64,000 nucleotides of DNA, taken from assembly GCF_001558155.1 (NCBI RefSeq), contig NZ_LOAS01000002.1, positions 310,001 through 374,000 of the forward strand, in the 5' to 3' direction. Positions 15,331-25,003 of this stretch are shown one piece after another (within the stretch, counting starts at the first letter, position 1; each line of letters begins with the position of its first letter). Under the pieces are notes generated by a model that had not been told where the DNA came from, ran no database searches, and was given only the letters and a program-made list of their open reading frames with translations. Made by a program: the position numbers and the translations under genes. The DNA is from Aliiruegeria sabulilitoris (GTDB lineage: Bacteria; Pseudomonadota; Alphaproteobacteria; Rhodobacterales; Rhodobacteraceae).

Positions 15331-18033
15331 TCAGACGAAATCATAGGTGAAATCGCCGTCGGCCGCGTCCACGGTCACGCCTTTGATCTCCTGTTCCATC
15401 ATCATCCGCCGCAGGAACTCGGCCGAGACCTCGGGCAGCATGGTGTTGGTAACGATGGCGTCGATCATCCGACCACCCGATTCCAGCTCCTGGCAACGCC
15501 CCACGATCGTATCGATCACCGCGTCGGTATAGGTGAAGGGCACGCCATGGCTTTCCTCCACCCGCTTCTTGATGCGGTTGAGCTGGAGAACGGCGATCTT
15601 GCCGATCACCTCCGGCGTCAAAGGGTAATAGGGGATGGTCACGAGCCGGCCCAGCAGCGCCGCTGGGAAGATCTTGAGCAGCGGGTCGCGCAGCGCCTGC
15701 CCGATCCCCTCCGGCTCCGGCAGCAGGTCGGGATCGGAACACATGTCCATGATCAGCTCGGAGCCCGCATTCGAAGTCAGCAGGATCAGCGTGTTCTTGA
15801 AATCGATCACGCGGCCCTCGCCGTCTTCCATCTGGCCCTTGTCGAAGACCTGGAAGAACAGCTCGTGCACATCCGGGTGCGCCTTCTCGACCTCGTCGAG
15901 CAGCACCACCGAATAGGGTTTGCGCCGCACGGCCTCGGTCAGAACGCCACCCTCACCATAGCCGACATAGCCCGGAGGGGCGCCCTTGAGCGAGCTGACC
16001 GTATGGGCCTCCTGGTATTCGGACATGTTGATGGTGATGACATTCTGCTCACCGCCATAAAGAACCTCGGCCAGCGCCAACGCCGTCTCCGTCTTGCCGA
16101 CGCCGGAGGTGCCGGCGAGCATGAAAACGCCAATGGGCTTGGACGGGTTGTCGAGCCCGGCGCGGCTGGTCTGGATCCGCTTGGAGATCATCTTCATCGC
16201 GTGATCCTGCCCGATCACCCGCTTGGCGAGGTGATCCTCGAGATGCAGGACGGTGTCGATCTCGTTGCGCACCATCCGGCCCACGGGAATACCCGTCCAG
16301 TCGCCGATCACGCTTGCCACCGCCTGCGCGTCGACAATCGGCAGGATCAGCGGGTGCTCGCCCTGGATCTCCTCCAACTCCTTGTTCTTGGCGCGCAGCT
16401 CCTCGACCATGGCCTTGCGCTCATCGGCGCTCAGCGGGCTTTCCTCGGTCTCGTGCTCCTCGGTCGCCTCGACCGGCGCGCCGCCCTCGCGCAGCTTGGC
16501 CCGCAGCGCCAGAATGGCTTCGACCACGCCGCGCTCCCGCTCCCAGCGTTCGTCCAGCCCCTTGAGCCGTTCCTCCTCGGCGGCCTTCAGCTCGGTGATC
16601 GCGGCGCGGCGGTCGTCCACGTCGTAACCGGCGGTTTCATCGCGGTCGATGATCTCCAGCTCAGTTGTCAGCGCATCGATCCGCTTGCGGCAATCATCCA
16701 CTTCGGCCGGCACCGCGTGCTGGCTCACCGCCACGCGGGCGCAGGCCGTATCGAGCACCGAGACCGACTTGTCCGGCAGTTGCCGCGCCGGGATGTAGCG
16801 CGCCGACAGCTTCACCGCCGCCTCGATCCCCTCGTCGAGCACCTGCACCTTGTGGTGTTTCTCCAGCATGGAGGCGATGCCCCGCATCATCAGGATGCCC
16901 TTTTTGACGTCCGGCTCGTCCACCTGGATCACCTGGAAACGCCGCGTCAGGGCCGGATCCTTCTCGATATGCTTCTTGTATTCGGCCCAGGTGGTCGCGG
17001 CGACGGTCCGGAGCGTGCCGCGCGCCAGCGCCGGTTTCAGCAGGTTTGCCGCGTCGCCGGTGCCCGCCGCGCCACCGGCGCCGATCAGCGTATGCGCCTC
17101 GTCGACAAAGAGGATGATCGGCACGGTCGCGGCCTGAACTTCGTCAATCACCGAGCGCAGCCGGTTCTCGAACTCGCCCTTCATCGAGGCGCCGGCCTGC
17201 AGCAGGCCCACATCGAGCGAGAGCAGGCGGGCATCCTTGAGCGAGGGCGGCACGTCGCCCCGCGCGATCCGCTGGGCGAAGCCTTCCACGACCGCCGTCT
17301 TGCCCACGCCCGCCTCGCCGGTGAGGATCGGGTTGTTCTGCCGCCGCCGCATGAGGATATCGACGATCTGGCGGATCTCGTCATCGCGCCCGACAATCGG
17401 GTCCATCTTGCCCTCGCGCGCCTGCGCCGTCATGTCGGTGCAGAATTGCTTGAGCGCTTCCTCCTTGCCCATCTGCGCGGGCGCCATCGCTCCCGATGCC
17501 TCGCCCGGCACCGCGCCACCGCCCGTGACGGAGCCGTCCTGCGGGTACAGCATATCCTCGGGCGAGCCGTCCACGACGGTCGGGAAATTGTCCGAGAGAT
17601 CATCCGCGCCGACCTTCTTGAACTCGCCCGAAATGCCATGCAGCACGTGGCGCAGTTCGGAGGTCTTGACCATGCCCAGGATCAGGTGGCCGGTGCGCAC
17701 CTGGTTGGAGTTGAACATCAGCGAGCCATAGACCCACGCCCGCTCCATCGCGTTTTCCAGATGCGCCGACAGGTCGGTGATCGAGGAGGCGCCACGCGGC
17801 AGCGCATCCAGCGCACGCTGCATGTCCGCGGCCAGCCGCGACGGCTCCAGATCGTAATGGTTCATGATCCGGTGAATATCGCTATCGGGCAGCTGCACGA
17901 TCTGGGTCAGCCAATGCACGACCTCGACATAAGGGTTGCCGCGCATCTTGCAGAAAACCGTGGCCCCCTCGACCGCCTTGTAGCCCAGCTCGTTGAGCTT
18001 CCCGAAAAGTGCAACCCTGCTGATTTCCGACAT
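15331..18033 (-). CDS. tssH: T6SS sheath-disassembly ATPase ClpV (TssH)
   Basis: A 900-residue AAA+ unfoldase of the ClpB/ClpV type that recycles contracted TssB/TssC sheath. It has an N-terminal Clp_N domain, first ATPase with Walker [11 protein letters not shown] (about residue 241), a middle coiled coil (about 400-520), and second ATPase with [11 protein letters not shown] (about residue 641) and Walker [12 protein letters not shown]. The C-terminal ClpB D2-small domain closes the protein. The ATG at 18033 is chosen because GGAAGGGGAT lies just upstream and the protein then begins [14 protein letters not shown], as in ClpV. An upstream in-frame start at 18054 lacks that support. It sits between tssG and vgrG. 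Confidence 0.97.
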   Translation of the reverse strand: MSEISRVALFGKLNELGYKAVEGATVFCKMRGNPYVEVVHWLTQIVQLPDSDIHRIMNHYDLEPSRLAADMQRALDALPRGASSITDLSAHLENAMERAWVYGSLMFNSNQVRTGHLILGMVKTSELRHVLHGISGEFKKVGADDLSDNFPTVVDGSPEDMLYPQDGSVTGGGAVPGEASGAMAPAQMGKEEALKQFCTDMTAQAREGKMDPIVGRDDEIRQIVDILMRRRQNNPILTGEAGVGKTAVVEGFAQRIARGDVPPSLKDARLLSLDVGLLQAGASMKGEFENRLRSVIDEVQAATVPIILFVDEAHTLIGAGGAAGTGDAANLLKPALARGTLRTVAATTWAEYKKHIEKDPALTRRFQVIQVDEPDVKKGILMMRGIASMLEKHHKVQVLDEGIEAAVKLSARYIPARQLPDKSVSVLDTACARVAVSQHAVPAEVDDCRKRIDALTTELEIIDRDETAGYDVDDRRAAITELKAAEEERLKGLDERWERERGVVEAILALRAKLREGGAPVEATEEHETEESPLSADERKAMVEELRAKNKELEEIQGEHPLILPIVDAQAVASVIGDWTGIPVGRMVRNEIDTVLHLEDHLAKRVIGQDHAMKMISKRIQTSRAGLDNPSKPIGVFMLAGTSGVGKTETALALAEVLYGGEQNVITINMSEYQEAHTVSSLKGAPPGYVGYGEGGVLTEAVRRKPYSVVLLDEVEKAHPDVHELFFQVFDKGQMEDGEGRVIDFKNTLILLTSNAGSELIMDMCSDPDLLPEPEGIGQALRDPLLKIFPAALLGRLVTIPYYPLTPEVIGKIAVLQLNRIKKRVEESHGVPFTYTDAVIDTIVGRCQELESGGRMIDAIVTNTMLPEVSAEFLRRMMMEQEIKGVTVDAADGDFTYDFV

Positions 18034-18069
18034 GAAATATCCCCTTCCCTCCAAGAACCGCGGCCCTGT

Positions 18070-19101
18070 TCAAGCCGCCGGTCGAATGTCCCTCTCGGGT
18101 GACACGAACAGGTCGTCCGCATCTCCCATTTCTGCCCGGTCCCCGATCCAACTTGTCAATCCGAGCTGCGTATCCGCGCCGAGTTTGGCCGGCGGTACAT
18201 CCTCGGCCCGCAGCACCAGGTTCACGTCCCAATCGAGCGTGTCGCCAACATGGTTCCGCACGATGGCCGCAAGCCGCCTGAGCGACTCGCTCCCCGGCAG
18301 AAGCCGCTCATAGGCCTCCCGTGAGAGCGGGCCGAGGGTGAGACGGAACTTGGCCGAGCGCGTCCAGACCCTGCTGCCGATGGCCGTCGCCTGCCCCAGG
18401 CCCGCAGGCGCGCCCAACTGCCAGGTATCCTCCGGCTCCAGCTCCAGCCAGGAGCCGATGAATTCCTCGATATGCGCATTCGTTCCGAAGAACAGCGACA
18501 GCATGGACACCAGCGCCTCGGGCGTGCGCGGCCCCGGTGCCAGGTGGCCCGCGAAATGGCGTTTCGCCAGGTCCGGCATGGCGTCCCGGTCCCGGAGCGC
18601 ACTGCCATGCAACCGCGACAGCGCCGCCACCGCGACCTCCACAGGCCCGCCCGGACCACGGTCGAAATCGGCCGCCGGCTGCCCCGTCTTCCAGGCCCGG
18701 AACAGCAGTGTCGCCGGCCGATGGGTGAGCATGTCGGCGAAGGCGACAAATGTCGGGTCGCGCTCGTTGACCAGCCGGTCACGGGCAAATTCGGTCAGGT
18801 GCAGCGGCAACGGTCCGCTCGGACCGAAAAAGCCGAAGAAGCGATTGATCAGGACAGACGGGTCTTCGCCCTCGCCTGGACGGAACTTCGTCAGGGTCGT
18901 CGGCGGGAAAGACAGCGATGGCTCCTGGCCGAAACGCATCTTGTCTTCCACCGGCCGGTGGGTTGCACCCAGCCCGCGCTTGCCCCCCCGAGCGGCGTCG
19001 AGCAGCCGCATCGCCAGGTAGATGTGGTAGTCGCCGGGGCGCTCCTGCAGCCCGGCGAACCAGTTCAGATGATCCGGCCGTGGCCCGTCTGAGGACGCCA
19101 T
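18070..19101 (-). CDS. tssG: T6SS baseplate subunit TssG
   Basis: A 343-residue TssG, wedge component of the baseplate together with TssF and TssE. Family features include the N-terminal GNWFAGLQ-like stretch (LNWFAGLQERPGDY), the mid-protein FFGPSGPLPLHLTEFARDR motif and the C-terminal LTLGPLSREAYERLLPG segment. Its first 37 bases overlap the 3' end of tssF in another frame, so the two wedge proteins are probably translationally coupled, consistent with their fixed stoichiometry. The length is normal for the family. Confidence 0.96.
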   Translation of the reverse strand: MASSDGPRPDHLNWFAGLQERPGDYHIYLAMRLLDAARGGKRGLGATHRPVEDKMRFGQEPSLSFPPTTLTKFRPGEGEDPSVLINRFFGFFGPSGPLPLHLTEFARDRLVNERDPTFVAFADMLTHRPATLLFRAWKTGQPAADFDRGPGGPVEVAVAALSRLHGSALRDRDAMPDLAKRHFAGHLAPGPRTPEALVSMLSLFFGTNAHIEEFIGSWLELEPEDTWQLGAPAGLGQATAIGSRVWTRSAKFRLTLGPLSREAYERLLPGSESLRRLAAIVRNHVGDTLDWDVNLVLRAEDVPPAKLGADTQLGLTSWIGDRAEMGDADDLFVSPERDIRPAA

Positions 19102-20939
19102 CGCTTCAGCTCTCCTCGCTGCTGGCTGTACAAAGCTGTTTCGGTAAAGGAATTGATCGTTGCGTGACCGCGGAAGAAATTCTCCAGCACCGCGCCCAGA
19201 AGATACACAGAGACACCCTCGAAGAAGCTCTCGTCGAATTCCAGCTTCACTTCGAGCCCGCGCACGGCGGTGGAGAGGACCTCGTCCGTCATCCGCCGCA
19301 CCTTGGGCGAGGAGGAGACGCGGGTCAGCCCTTCGAGCTGCCGGCGCATACCCCGGTCGCCCTCGGGCACGTAGAGCCCGACCAACTCCCGGATCGCGGC
19401 CGCTGCTGTGCCGCCCTCGCTATCGGCAATCGACAGGTAATTGAGCCCCAGATGCGAGATCAGCCGCCAGGCCGCGTCGCCATGGGCGAATGACGGGCGC
19501 GGGCGCGTGGGAGAGACCGGGGTGGTTATCATGCCCACCGGCCCCCCTTCGGGAAGGTGGAAGATATCCGGCGCCCCCGTCGTCAGCAGCATGGGCAAGT
19601 CGCGGTTGGTCACCATCGCCTTGACTGCAAGCTGGCTCACTTCGGATTTATACGGCGCGTTGTCGCCATCCACGAGCGAGACGAAGGTTTCCGAGCCGAG
19701 GTAATTCGTCCGGCCGCCGCGCAGCCGCTCGCGCTCCGTGCGCTGACGCATCTTGCGCCGGATCGTATAGAAACAACGCCCGCCCTCGCCCAGCGGCGTC
19801 AGGTCGTCGACCGAGTAGAAGGGTTGGAACGGAACATCCAACTCCCCCTCGGTGCCGATCGCGGTGACGCTTTCCAGCGAATAGACCTCGTAGTCGAGCG
19901 GCGCGGTCCGGTCGACCACGATATGCTGCTCGAAATCCTGGTTGACGACATGCACCCGGTCGCAGCGCTTGTGAAACAGGTTCACCGCCGGCACGCAGTT
20001 GAGCTTGAAGGCTTCGGGCCGCACCGTGGGCGCAATCTCCGGCATCCCGTCGCGCAGCAGGATGTAGAGATCCACCTGCGCATCGGCGGTCTGCAGGATG
20101 GCTCGCGACAGCCCCGTCGCCTCGACGAAGAAGAATCGCTCCGGCATGGCGAAATATTCCTGCAGCAGCCGGTAGCCGTCGAAGCTGCGCCGCGGGGTCG
20201 GCAACAACGCCTCGCCGCGCGAAAACCCACGGTGGCGCAACTCGCCCGGCAGCGGTTCCACCCAATCGGCGCGCCGGTCGGTCGAGCGCGCCGCCAGGCC
20301 CAGCGTTTCGGTGCACAGCAATTCCAGAAGCTTCCAGCCCGGCGCCCCCTGCCCGCCGACAAAAAAGGTCAGCGCATCGAGCGACAATTCGTTGAGCGGG
20401 CTGCCATCGGGCCGACGTATCCGCAGCCGGATCGCGGCGCGCGCTTCGGTGTTGCAGTCGACCTGCGCGGCCAGAACATCGGCCCGGCTCTCGATATATT
20501 CAGCCTCGGAAATCTCCACCGGCCAGAGTTGCAGGTCCATCCCGGTGCGATAGACGCAAGGCACCGTGGAGCCATCGGGCGAGCTGGAGCGCAGGGCCGT
20601 TCCACGCTCCACGACATAGCCATCGGTCAGCACGGTGTTATCGAGATCCGGATGAAGCTGCGCGACCATCATCGAAGGCGTGGGCGCGAGGTAATGCGGA
20701 TAGACCAGCTCCAGAAGGTGGCTGGTGAATTGCGGATATTGCAGTTCCAGTTCGAGCTGGACGCGCGCCGAGAGGAAGGCGGAGCCCTCCAGGATGCGCT
20801 CGACGTAAGGGTCCTGAACGTCGAGCCCGTCCATGCCCAGCCGCGCGGCGATCTTGGGGTAGGTTTCAGCGAAATCCGCGCCCATCTCCCGCAAATAGGC
20901 CAACTCGGCTTCGTAATGGCGCAGCAGCCTTGTATCCAT
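19065..20939 (-). CDS. tssF: T6SS baseplate subunit TssF
   Basis: A 624-residue TssF. The start MDTRLLRHYEAELAYLREMGADFA and the following DPYVERILEGSAFLSARVQLELE are the strongest family signatures. The later segment NLFHKRCDRVHV and a C-terminal VKLEFDESFFEGVSVYLLGAVLENFF are also typical. TssF forms two copies per baseplate wedge, binding TssG and TssK. The gene begins 4 bases after the tssE stop and overlaps tssG by 37 bases. Confidence 0.97.
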   Translation of the reverse strand: MDTRLLRHYEAELAYLREMGADFAETYPKIAARLGMDGLDVQDPYVERILEGSAFLSARVQLELELQYPQFTSHLLELVYPHYLAPTPSMMVAQLHPDLDNTVLTDGYVVERGTALRSSSPDGSTVPCVYRTGMDLQLWPVEISEAEYIESRADVLAAQVDCNTEARAAIRLRIRRPDGSPLNELSLDALTFFVGGQGAPGWKLLELLCTETLGLAARSTDRRADWVEPLPGELRHRGFSRGEALLPTPRRSFDGYRLLQEYFAMPERFFFVEATGLSRAILQTADAQVDLYILLRDGMPEIAPTVRPEAFKLNCVPAVNLFHKRCDRVHVVNQDFEQHIVVDRTAPLDYEVYSLESVTAIGTEGELDVPFQPFYSVDDLTPLGEGGRCFYTIRRKMRQRTERERLRGGRTNYLGSETFVSLVDGDNAPYKSEVSQLAVKAMVTNRDLPMLLTTGAPDIFHLPEGGPVGMITTPVSPTRPRPSFAHGDAAWRLISHLGLNYLSIADSEGGTAAAAIRELVGLYVPEGDRGMRRQLEGLTRVSSSPKVRRMTDEVLSTAVRGLEVKLEFDESFFEGVSVYLLGAVLENFFRGHATINSFTETALYSQQRGELKRWRPQTGHGRII

Positions 20940-20943
20940 CCGC

Positions 20944-21441
20944 TCAGCCTTCCTGTTCCAGGGTCAGATGGCCGGTCATCAGATCGATCTCGGAGCGCAG
21001 ATAAAGCTCCATCGGCAGAGGCTGTGCCCACATATCCCCGTGGATATCGAAGAAGACGGACATGTTCGTGGCGCTTTCCTCGTCCCGCAGCAGCACTTCG
21101 AGCGATTCCGGCCGTAGCCGCGGCTCGAACTCCCGCACGGCCTGCACGATGGCTTGCCGGATGTTCTCGACCCGCCGCTGTGTGGTGCTTCCCCCCGCAA
21201 CGGGTTTGACACCGTAATTCAGCACCGATCTGGACGCATGGGGATACTTCTTGCGGTCAATGAAACTCTCGTTGTTGGTCGTGTTCAGCAGCCAGGCCAG
21301 GTCGCGCTTCAGGATCTCGCGCAGTTTGCGCACATCGATCACCCGCGTGTCCCGCGATTCCGACCGGTCGTCGGGGGCATTATCCGTCAGCCGGTCGAGC
21401 AGGGACGGCTGAAGCCGGTCATCAATGGTCTTGTCGGCCAT
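20944..21441 (-). CDS. tssE: T6SS baseplate subunit TssE (gp25-like)
   Basis: A 165-residue gp25/GPW-like lysozyme-fold protein that nucleates sheath polymerisation on the baseplate. It contains the family's LPSLLDRLTD-like start (LQPSLLDRLTDNAP), the SVLNYGV segment and the end portion FEPRLRPESLEVLL. The gene sits 3 bases after tagJ and 4 bases before tssF on the same strand, consistent with one operon. Confidence 0.95.
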   Translation of the reverse strand: MADKTIDDRLQPSLLDRLTDNAPDDRSESRDTRVIDVRKLREILKRDLAWLLNTTNNESFIDRKKYPHASRSVLNYGVKPVAGGSTTQRRVENIRQAIVQAVREFEPRLRPESLEVLLRDEESATNMSVFFDIHGDMWAQPLPMELYLRSEIDLMTGHLTLEQEG

Positions 21442-21444
21442 GGA

Positions 21445-22284
21445 TCAGCCCCCGGATTGGGGCTCGGAAGCCTCCTCAGAGCCTTCAAACCGCAGGTTTC
21501 GCAGATCCATAAGGGCTACATCTTCGCCATCGGTCGCCAGCAGACGTTGGCCGCGGCCGATAAAGGTCTCCGCGCCCGCATCCGTCCATGTCGTCATCCG
21601 GGCCAGCATTTCGGCCCCTTGCCCCGCTTCGGTCGTTCCGGGATAGCGGGTGGGAATGAACGCCGTGACAGTGCCACCGTTGCGCAACGTGATCCGCGCG
21701 CCCGTCCAGACCGCGTCGCGCAGGTCGGTCGGCTCATCGATGTGCATTTCCTGTATCGCGGCAAACGGCATCCAGAAATACCGGCCATTCACCACGGCTT
21801 CCAGAACCGGACCAAGGCGCATATCTGCGTCGGCGATCCATTCGAAGGCCTTGCCATTTACCTCGCCGGCGATGGCCGGCGCCGTTTCGAAGGCCTGCGA
21901 ACGCAGCTCGGCTGCCTGCTCCGCCTTGCCGGCGGCAAGCAGCTTGAGCGCCTCCATCAACAGCGCAATCCAGCTATTGGGCTCTCCGAAGACGAGCGGC
22001 TCGCGCTCTCCGACAAAAACCTTCTCGCGGAAGACCTCGCAGCGGATCACCTCGCGATAGGCCTGCGCCATTTCCAGCGCGTCTTCGTCCATGGTGGCGG
22101 AGAGCTTCAGCTGATTGATCGCCCGTTTCCAGTCGCCCAACACACAGAGCAGCTGGAACAGGAAGATCCTCAGCTTCGGGTCGGCAGGATTGGCACGCAC
22201 GGCATCCTGCAACTCTTCAAGAGCCCCGTTCAGGTCATTGGCAAGCAGAAGCTCATGGGCACGGCTTTGCACGGGGGTCTCCAA
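21445..22284 (-). CDS. tagJ: T6SS accessory protein TagJ (ImpE family)
   Basis: A 279-residue ImpE/TagJ protein. The N-terminal half is a tetratricopeptide-like helical region (LLANDLNGALEELQDAVRANPADPKLRIFLFQLLCVLGDWKRA). The C-terminal half is the conserved ImpE domain (FEWIADADMRLGPVLEAVVNGRYFW, then TDLRDAVWTGARITL). TagJ binds the N-terminal helix of TssB and the ClpV N-domain and is thought to tune sheath recycling in the subclass of systems that carry it. It lies downstream of hcp after a very stable hairpin and immediately before tssE. Confidence 0.93.
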   Translation of the reverse strand: METPVQSRAHELLLANDLNGALEELQDAVRANPADPKLRIFLFQLLCVLGDWKRAINQLKLSATMDEDALEMAQAYREVIRCEVFREKVFVGEREPLVFGEPNSWIALLMEALKLLAAGKAEQAAELRSQAFETAPAIAGEVNGKAFEWIADADMRLGPVLEAVVNGRYFWMPFAAIQEMHIDEPTDLRDAVWTGARITLRNGGTVTAFIPTRYPGTTEAGQGAEMLARMTTWTDAGAETFIGRGQRLLATDGEDVALMDLRNLRFEGSEEASEPQSGG

Positions 22285-22307
22285 TCTTCAGGTCGTTCAG
22301 GTCGAGA

Positions 22308-22337
22308 TGCACCACCGGAGAAAGCTCCGGTGGTGCA
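22308..22337 (-). terminator. 13-bp stem-loop directly after hcp
   Basis: A perfect inverted repeat (TGCACCACCGGAG paired with CTCCGGTGGTGCA, loop of four bases) sits between the hcp stop and tagJ. No T-run follows, so a complete rho-independent stop is unlikely. A partial terminator or a 3' block to exonucleases that raises hcp mRNA relative to the downstream genes is more plausible. Confidence 0.65.
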
Positions 22338-22353
22338 ATTCTTGCATGAAGTC

Positions 22354-22839
22354 TTAGACTTGCACGTTCTCGGCAATGTTCCAGCCGTAGTCCTTCTCGT
22401 CGACAACGTCGCCTTGCGGACCCTGCTGCTTGTAGTTCACTTCAACCTGGCGGAAGTTCAGCGTCACGTTCTCGGTCAGACGATCTTCGCCCCCGGAACC
22501 ACCGGTCGAAACGGACGTGATCAGAACATCGGTCATGGTGATGACGATATATTCCACCGGATCCTTACCGGCCTTGCGGACCGTCAGGACGGCTTTGCTG
22601 AAGTGATCGCCGTTGGAGCAGTACAGCATCAGGACAGGAGACGACCTGTCGACCCATTTGGTCACGGAAAGGTCCTGGAAGTTCGCCTTGCCGGCCCCGC
22701 CGCCGCCGCCAACGTGGAAGGTACCGGACTGGGACATACCCCAGGACCAGGCCAGAACGTCGATTTCATCCGCGTGTACGTGGTCTTGAGATTCACCTTC
22801 AATCTCACCCTCGATGTCGAGGAACATGTCAACAGCCAT
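22354..22839 (-). CDS. hcp: T6SS tube protein Hcp (TssD)
   Basis: A 161-residue Hcp, the hexameric ring protein that stacks into the inner tube and is the hallmark secreted product. The start MAVDMFLDIEGEIEGES and the signature HADEIDVLAWSWGMSQSG are typical. A glycine-rich loop (GGGGGAGKANFQD) and the C-terminal TENVTLNFRQVEVNYKQQ strand match the family. The ribosome site AAGGAG with 8-base spacing is close to ideal. Strong hairpins flank the gene on both sides, suggesting separate control of its mRNA level, in keeping with the need for many Hcp copies per VgrG or TssE. Confidence 0.97.
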   Translation of the reverse strand: MAVDMFLDIEGEIEGESQDHVHADEIDVLAWSWGMSQSGTFHVGGGGGAGKANFQDLSVTKWVDRSSPVLMLYCSNGDHFSKAVLTVRKAGKDPVEYIVITMTDVLITSVSTGGSGGEDRLTENVTLNFRQVEVNYKQQGPQGDVVDEKDYGWNIAENVQV

Positions 22840-22861
22840 AGTGCTTTCTCCTTAAATAATC

Positions 22862-22911
22862 CGGCGGTCTTTCCGCCTTTGAGAATGATCGGGCGCCGGC
22901 CGAAGGCGCCC
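22862..22911 (-). promoter_or_regulatory. two hairpins in the tssC-hcp gap
   Basis: The 81-base gap between tssC and hcp holds a 7-bp stem GGGCGCC/GGCGCCC (22891-22897 with 22905-22911) and, nearer hcp, a smaller GGCGG/CCGCC hairpin (about 22863-22877). They may terminate part of the tssABC transcript or define the 5' end of a processed hcp mRNA. No convincing promoter was recognised between them and hcp. Confidence 0.45.
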
Positions 22912-22920
22912 GGTCCGCGA

Positions 22921-24417
22921 TCACAGTCCCTTTTCAGACGGCAGTTTGGCTACCAACCGGAGCGACACGGTAAGTCCCTCAAGCTGGTAGTGCGGTCGAA
23001 GGAAAAACTGCGAGGTGTAATATCCCGGATTTCCCTCAACCTCTTCCACTCTCACCTCGGCCGCCGTGAGTGGCTTTCTCGCCTTGGTCTCTTCGGTGGA
23101 GTGCGCCGCGTTATAGTCCACGTACTCGTTGATCCACTTCTTCAGCCACTTCTCCATGTCGTCCCGGCTCTTAAAGGAGCCGATCTTGTCGTGGACCATT
23201 TTCTTCAGGTAGTGCGCGAAGCGGCAGGTCGCGAAGAGGTAGGGCAGGCGCGCGGCGAGATTGGCATTCGCCGTCGCATCCGGATCGTCGTATTCAGCCG
23301 GCTTGTGCAGAGACTGCGCGCCGATGAATGCGGCGAGATCCGAATTCTTGCGGTGGATAAGGGCCAGCATGCCGTTCTTGGAAAGCTCGGCTTCCCGGCG
23401 CTCCGGGATCGAGATTTCGGTCGGGCATTTCAGGTCGACGCCACCGTCCGCCGTCGGGAAGGTATGGGTCGGCAAGCCTTCCACGACCCCGCCCGATTCC
23501 ACGCCACGGATGCGCGAGCACCAGCCATAGAGCTTGAAGGACCGGGTGATGTTGGCCGCCATCGCATAGGCCGAGTTGGCCCAGCTGAAATACTCGGATT
23601 CAGCGTTGCCGGTTTCTTCCTCGAAGGAGAACTCATCCACCGGGTCACCCTTGGCGCCATAGGGCTGGCGAGCAAGAAAACGCGGCATGGTGAGGCCAAG
23701 ATACTTGGAATCCTCGCTGTCGCGCAGGCTGCGCCAGGCGGCATATTCCGGCGTCTGGAAGATCTTGGTCAGATCGCGCGGATTGCTGAGTTCCTGCCAG
23801 CTTTCGAACTGCATCAGCGAGGGATCGGCCCCGGTGATGAAGGGCGCATGGATCGCCGCCGAAATCTTGGCCATCTCGCCCAGCAGCTCGACATCGGGCG
23901 GGCTGTGGTTGAAGTGGTAGTCGCCAACGAGACAGCCATAGGGCTCGCCACCGAAGACGCCGTATTCTTCCTCGTAGAGCTTCTTGAAGATCGGCGACTG
24001 GTCCCAGGCGGTGCCCTTGTAGCGCCGCAGGGTCCTGTGCAGATCCTTCTTGGAGATGTTCATCACCCGGATTTTCAACATCTCGTCGGATTCGGTGTTG
24101 TTCACCAGGTGATGCAGACCGCGCCAGGCACTTTCGAGCTTCTGGTATTCCTCGTGGTGGATGATCTTGTTGATCTGCTGGGTCAGTTTCTGATCGATCT
24201 CGGCGATGATCGACTCCAGCGATTCCAGAACGTCGTCCGAAATCGTCGCGGTGCTTTCGAGCGCCTGCTGGGCAAGCGTCTTTACCGCGCTTTCCACGGC
24301 CGCCTTGGCCGTATCCGTACGGGGGCGGAATTCCTGCTGCAGGAGCGCGGCGAAATCGGATTCCGTGGTTTGTGTGGCCTGTGCACCGGCCGCGGATTCG
24401 AGGGCTTCTTCTGCCAT
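22921..24417 (-). CDS. tssC: T6SS sheath large subunit TssC (VipB)
   Basis: A 498-residue TssC, which with TssB builds the contractile sheath. The conserved core is present: a long N-terminal helix region, YQKLESAWRGLHHLVNNTE, the segment FGGEPYGCLVGDYHF, then FARQPYGAKGDPVDEF-like and the C-terminal YFATCRFAHYLKKMVHDKIGSF. Length equals the family norm. It begins 3 bases after the tssB stop, with the ribosome site GGGGAAGGAATAA overlapping the tssB end, so the two sheath subunits are coupled. Confidence 0.97.
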   Translation of the reverse strand: MAEEALESAAGAQATQTTESDFAALLQQEFRPRTDTAKAAVESAVKTLAQQALESTATISDDVLESLESIIAEIDQKLTQQINKIIHHEEYQKLESAWRGLHHLVNNTESDEMLKIRVMNISKKDLHRTLRRYKGTAWDQSPIFKKLYEEEYGVFGGEPYGCLVGDYHFNHSPPDVELLGEMAKISAAIHAPFITGADPSLMQFESWQELSNPRDLTKIFQTPEYAAWRSLRDSEDSKYLGLTMPRFLARQPYGAKGDPVDEFSFEEETGNAESEYFSWANSAYAMAANITRSFKLYGWCSRIRGVESGGVVEGLPTHTFPTADGGVDLKCPTEISIPERREAELSKNGMLALIHRKNSDLAAFIGAQSLHKPAEYDDPDATANANLAARLPYLFATCRFAHYLKKMVHDKIGSFKSRDDMEKWLKKWINEYVDYNAAHSTEETKARKPLTAAEVRVEEVEGNPGYYTSQFFLRPHYQLEGLTVSLRLVAKLPSEKGL

Positions 24418-24420
24418 GGC

Positions 24421-24948
24421 TTATTCCTTCCCCTCACTGTCGCCACTATCGCCTTCTTCGCTCGGAGCAGCCTGTGCCGCGAGCGACTTCATCAGCGCCG
24501 GATCGGCCATGACCTTGGCCATCAGATTCTCTGCGCCAGGTTTGCCATCCATGTAGGTCATCAGATTGGACAGCTCCTTGCGAGCTTCGAGCAGCTGCCG
24601 GAGCGGTGCAACCTTCTCGGCGACGGCGGCTGGCGAGAAATCTTCCATGCTCTCGAAGGTCAGATCGACCGACAGGTTGCCCTCTCCGGTCAGCGTGTTC
24701 GGAACGGAGAACGCCGCGCGCGGCTTCATCGCCTTCATGCGGCTGTCGAAATTGTCCACGTCGATCTCGAGGAACTTGCGGTCGGCAACGCCGGGCTGTT
24801 CAACCTCGGACTTGCCGGCGAGGTCGGCCATCACGCCCATGACGAATGGCAATTGGACCTTTTTCTGTGCGCCATAGAGTTCCACGTCATATTCGATCTG
24901 GACCCTTGGCGCGCGGTTTCGACCAAGAAACTTCTGTGAGCTGGACAT
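24421..24948 (-). CDS. tssB: T6SS sheath small subunit TssB (VipA)
   Basis: A 175-residue TssB. The N-terminal SSQKFLGRNRAPRVQIEYDVELYGA and the PFVMGVMADLAGK motif are characteristic. The LTFESMEDFSPAAVAEKVAPLRQLLEAR region is the conserved C-terminal half of the domain. TssB heterodimerises with TssC, and its N-terminal helix is the docking point for TagJ and ClpV, both encoded downstream. The last 25 residues are acidic and unstructured. Confidence 0.96.
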   Translation of the reverse strand: MSSSQKFLGRNRAPRVQIEYDVELYGAQKKVQLPFVMGVMADLAGKSEVEQPGVADRKFLEIDVDNFDSRMKAMKPRAAFSVPNTLTGEGNLSVDLTFESMEDFSPAAVAEKVAPLRQLLEARKELSNLMTYMDGKPGAENLMAKVMADPALMKSLAAQAAPSEEGDSGDSEGKE

Positions 24949-25003
24949 CAGATTCTCCCTTCATTTCGGTCAGCCTCCGGCAATGGCCGACCTTGTTGTT
25001 TTT

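Noticed and set aside
15235-18102. Plus-strand open frame of 955 codons opposite clpV
   Set aside because: Mirror frame of the ClpV gene with no domain signatures. ClpV has all its catalytic motifs.
21154-24939. Very long plus-strand open frame (1261 codons) over the tssE-hcp-tssC-tssB region
   Set aside because: It runs antisense through several unmistakable T6SS genes. Its His/Arg/Gln-rich, motif-free translation is typical of a reverse-strand shadow in GC-rich DNA.
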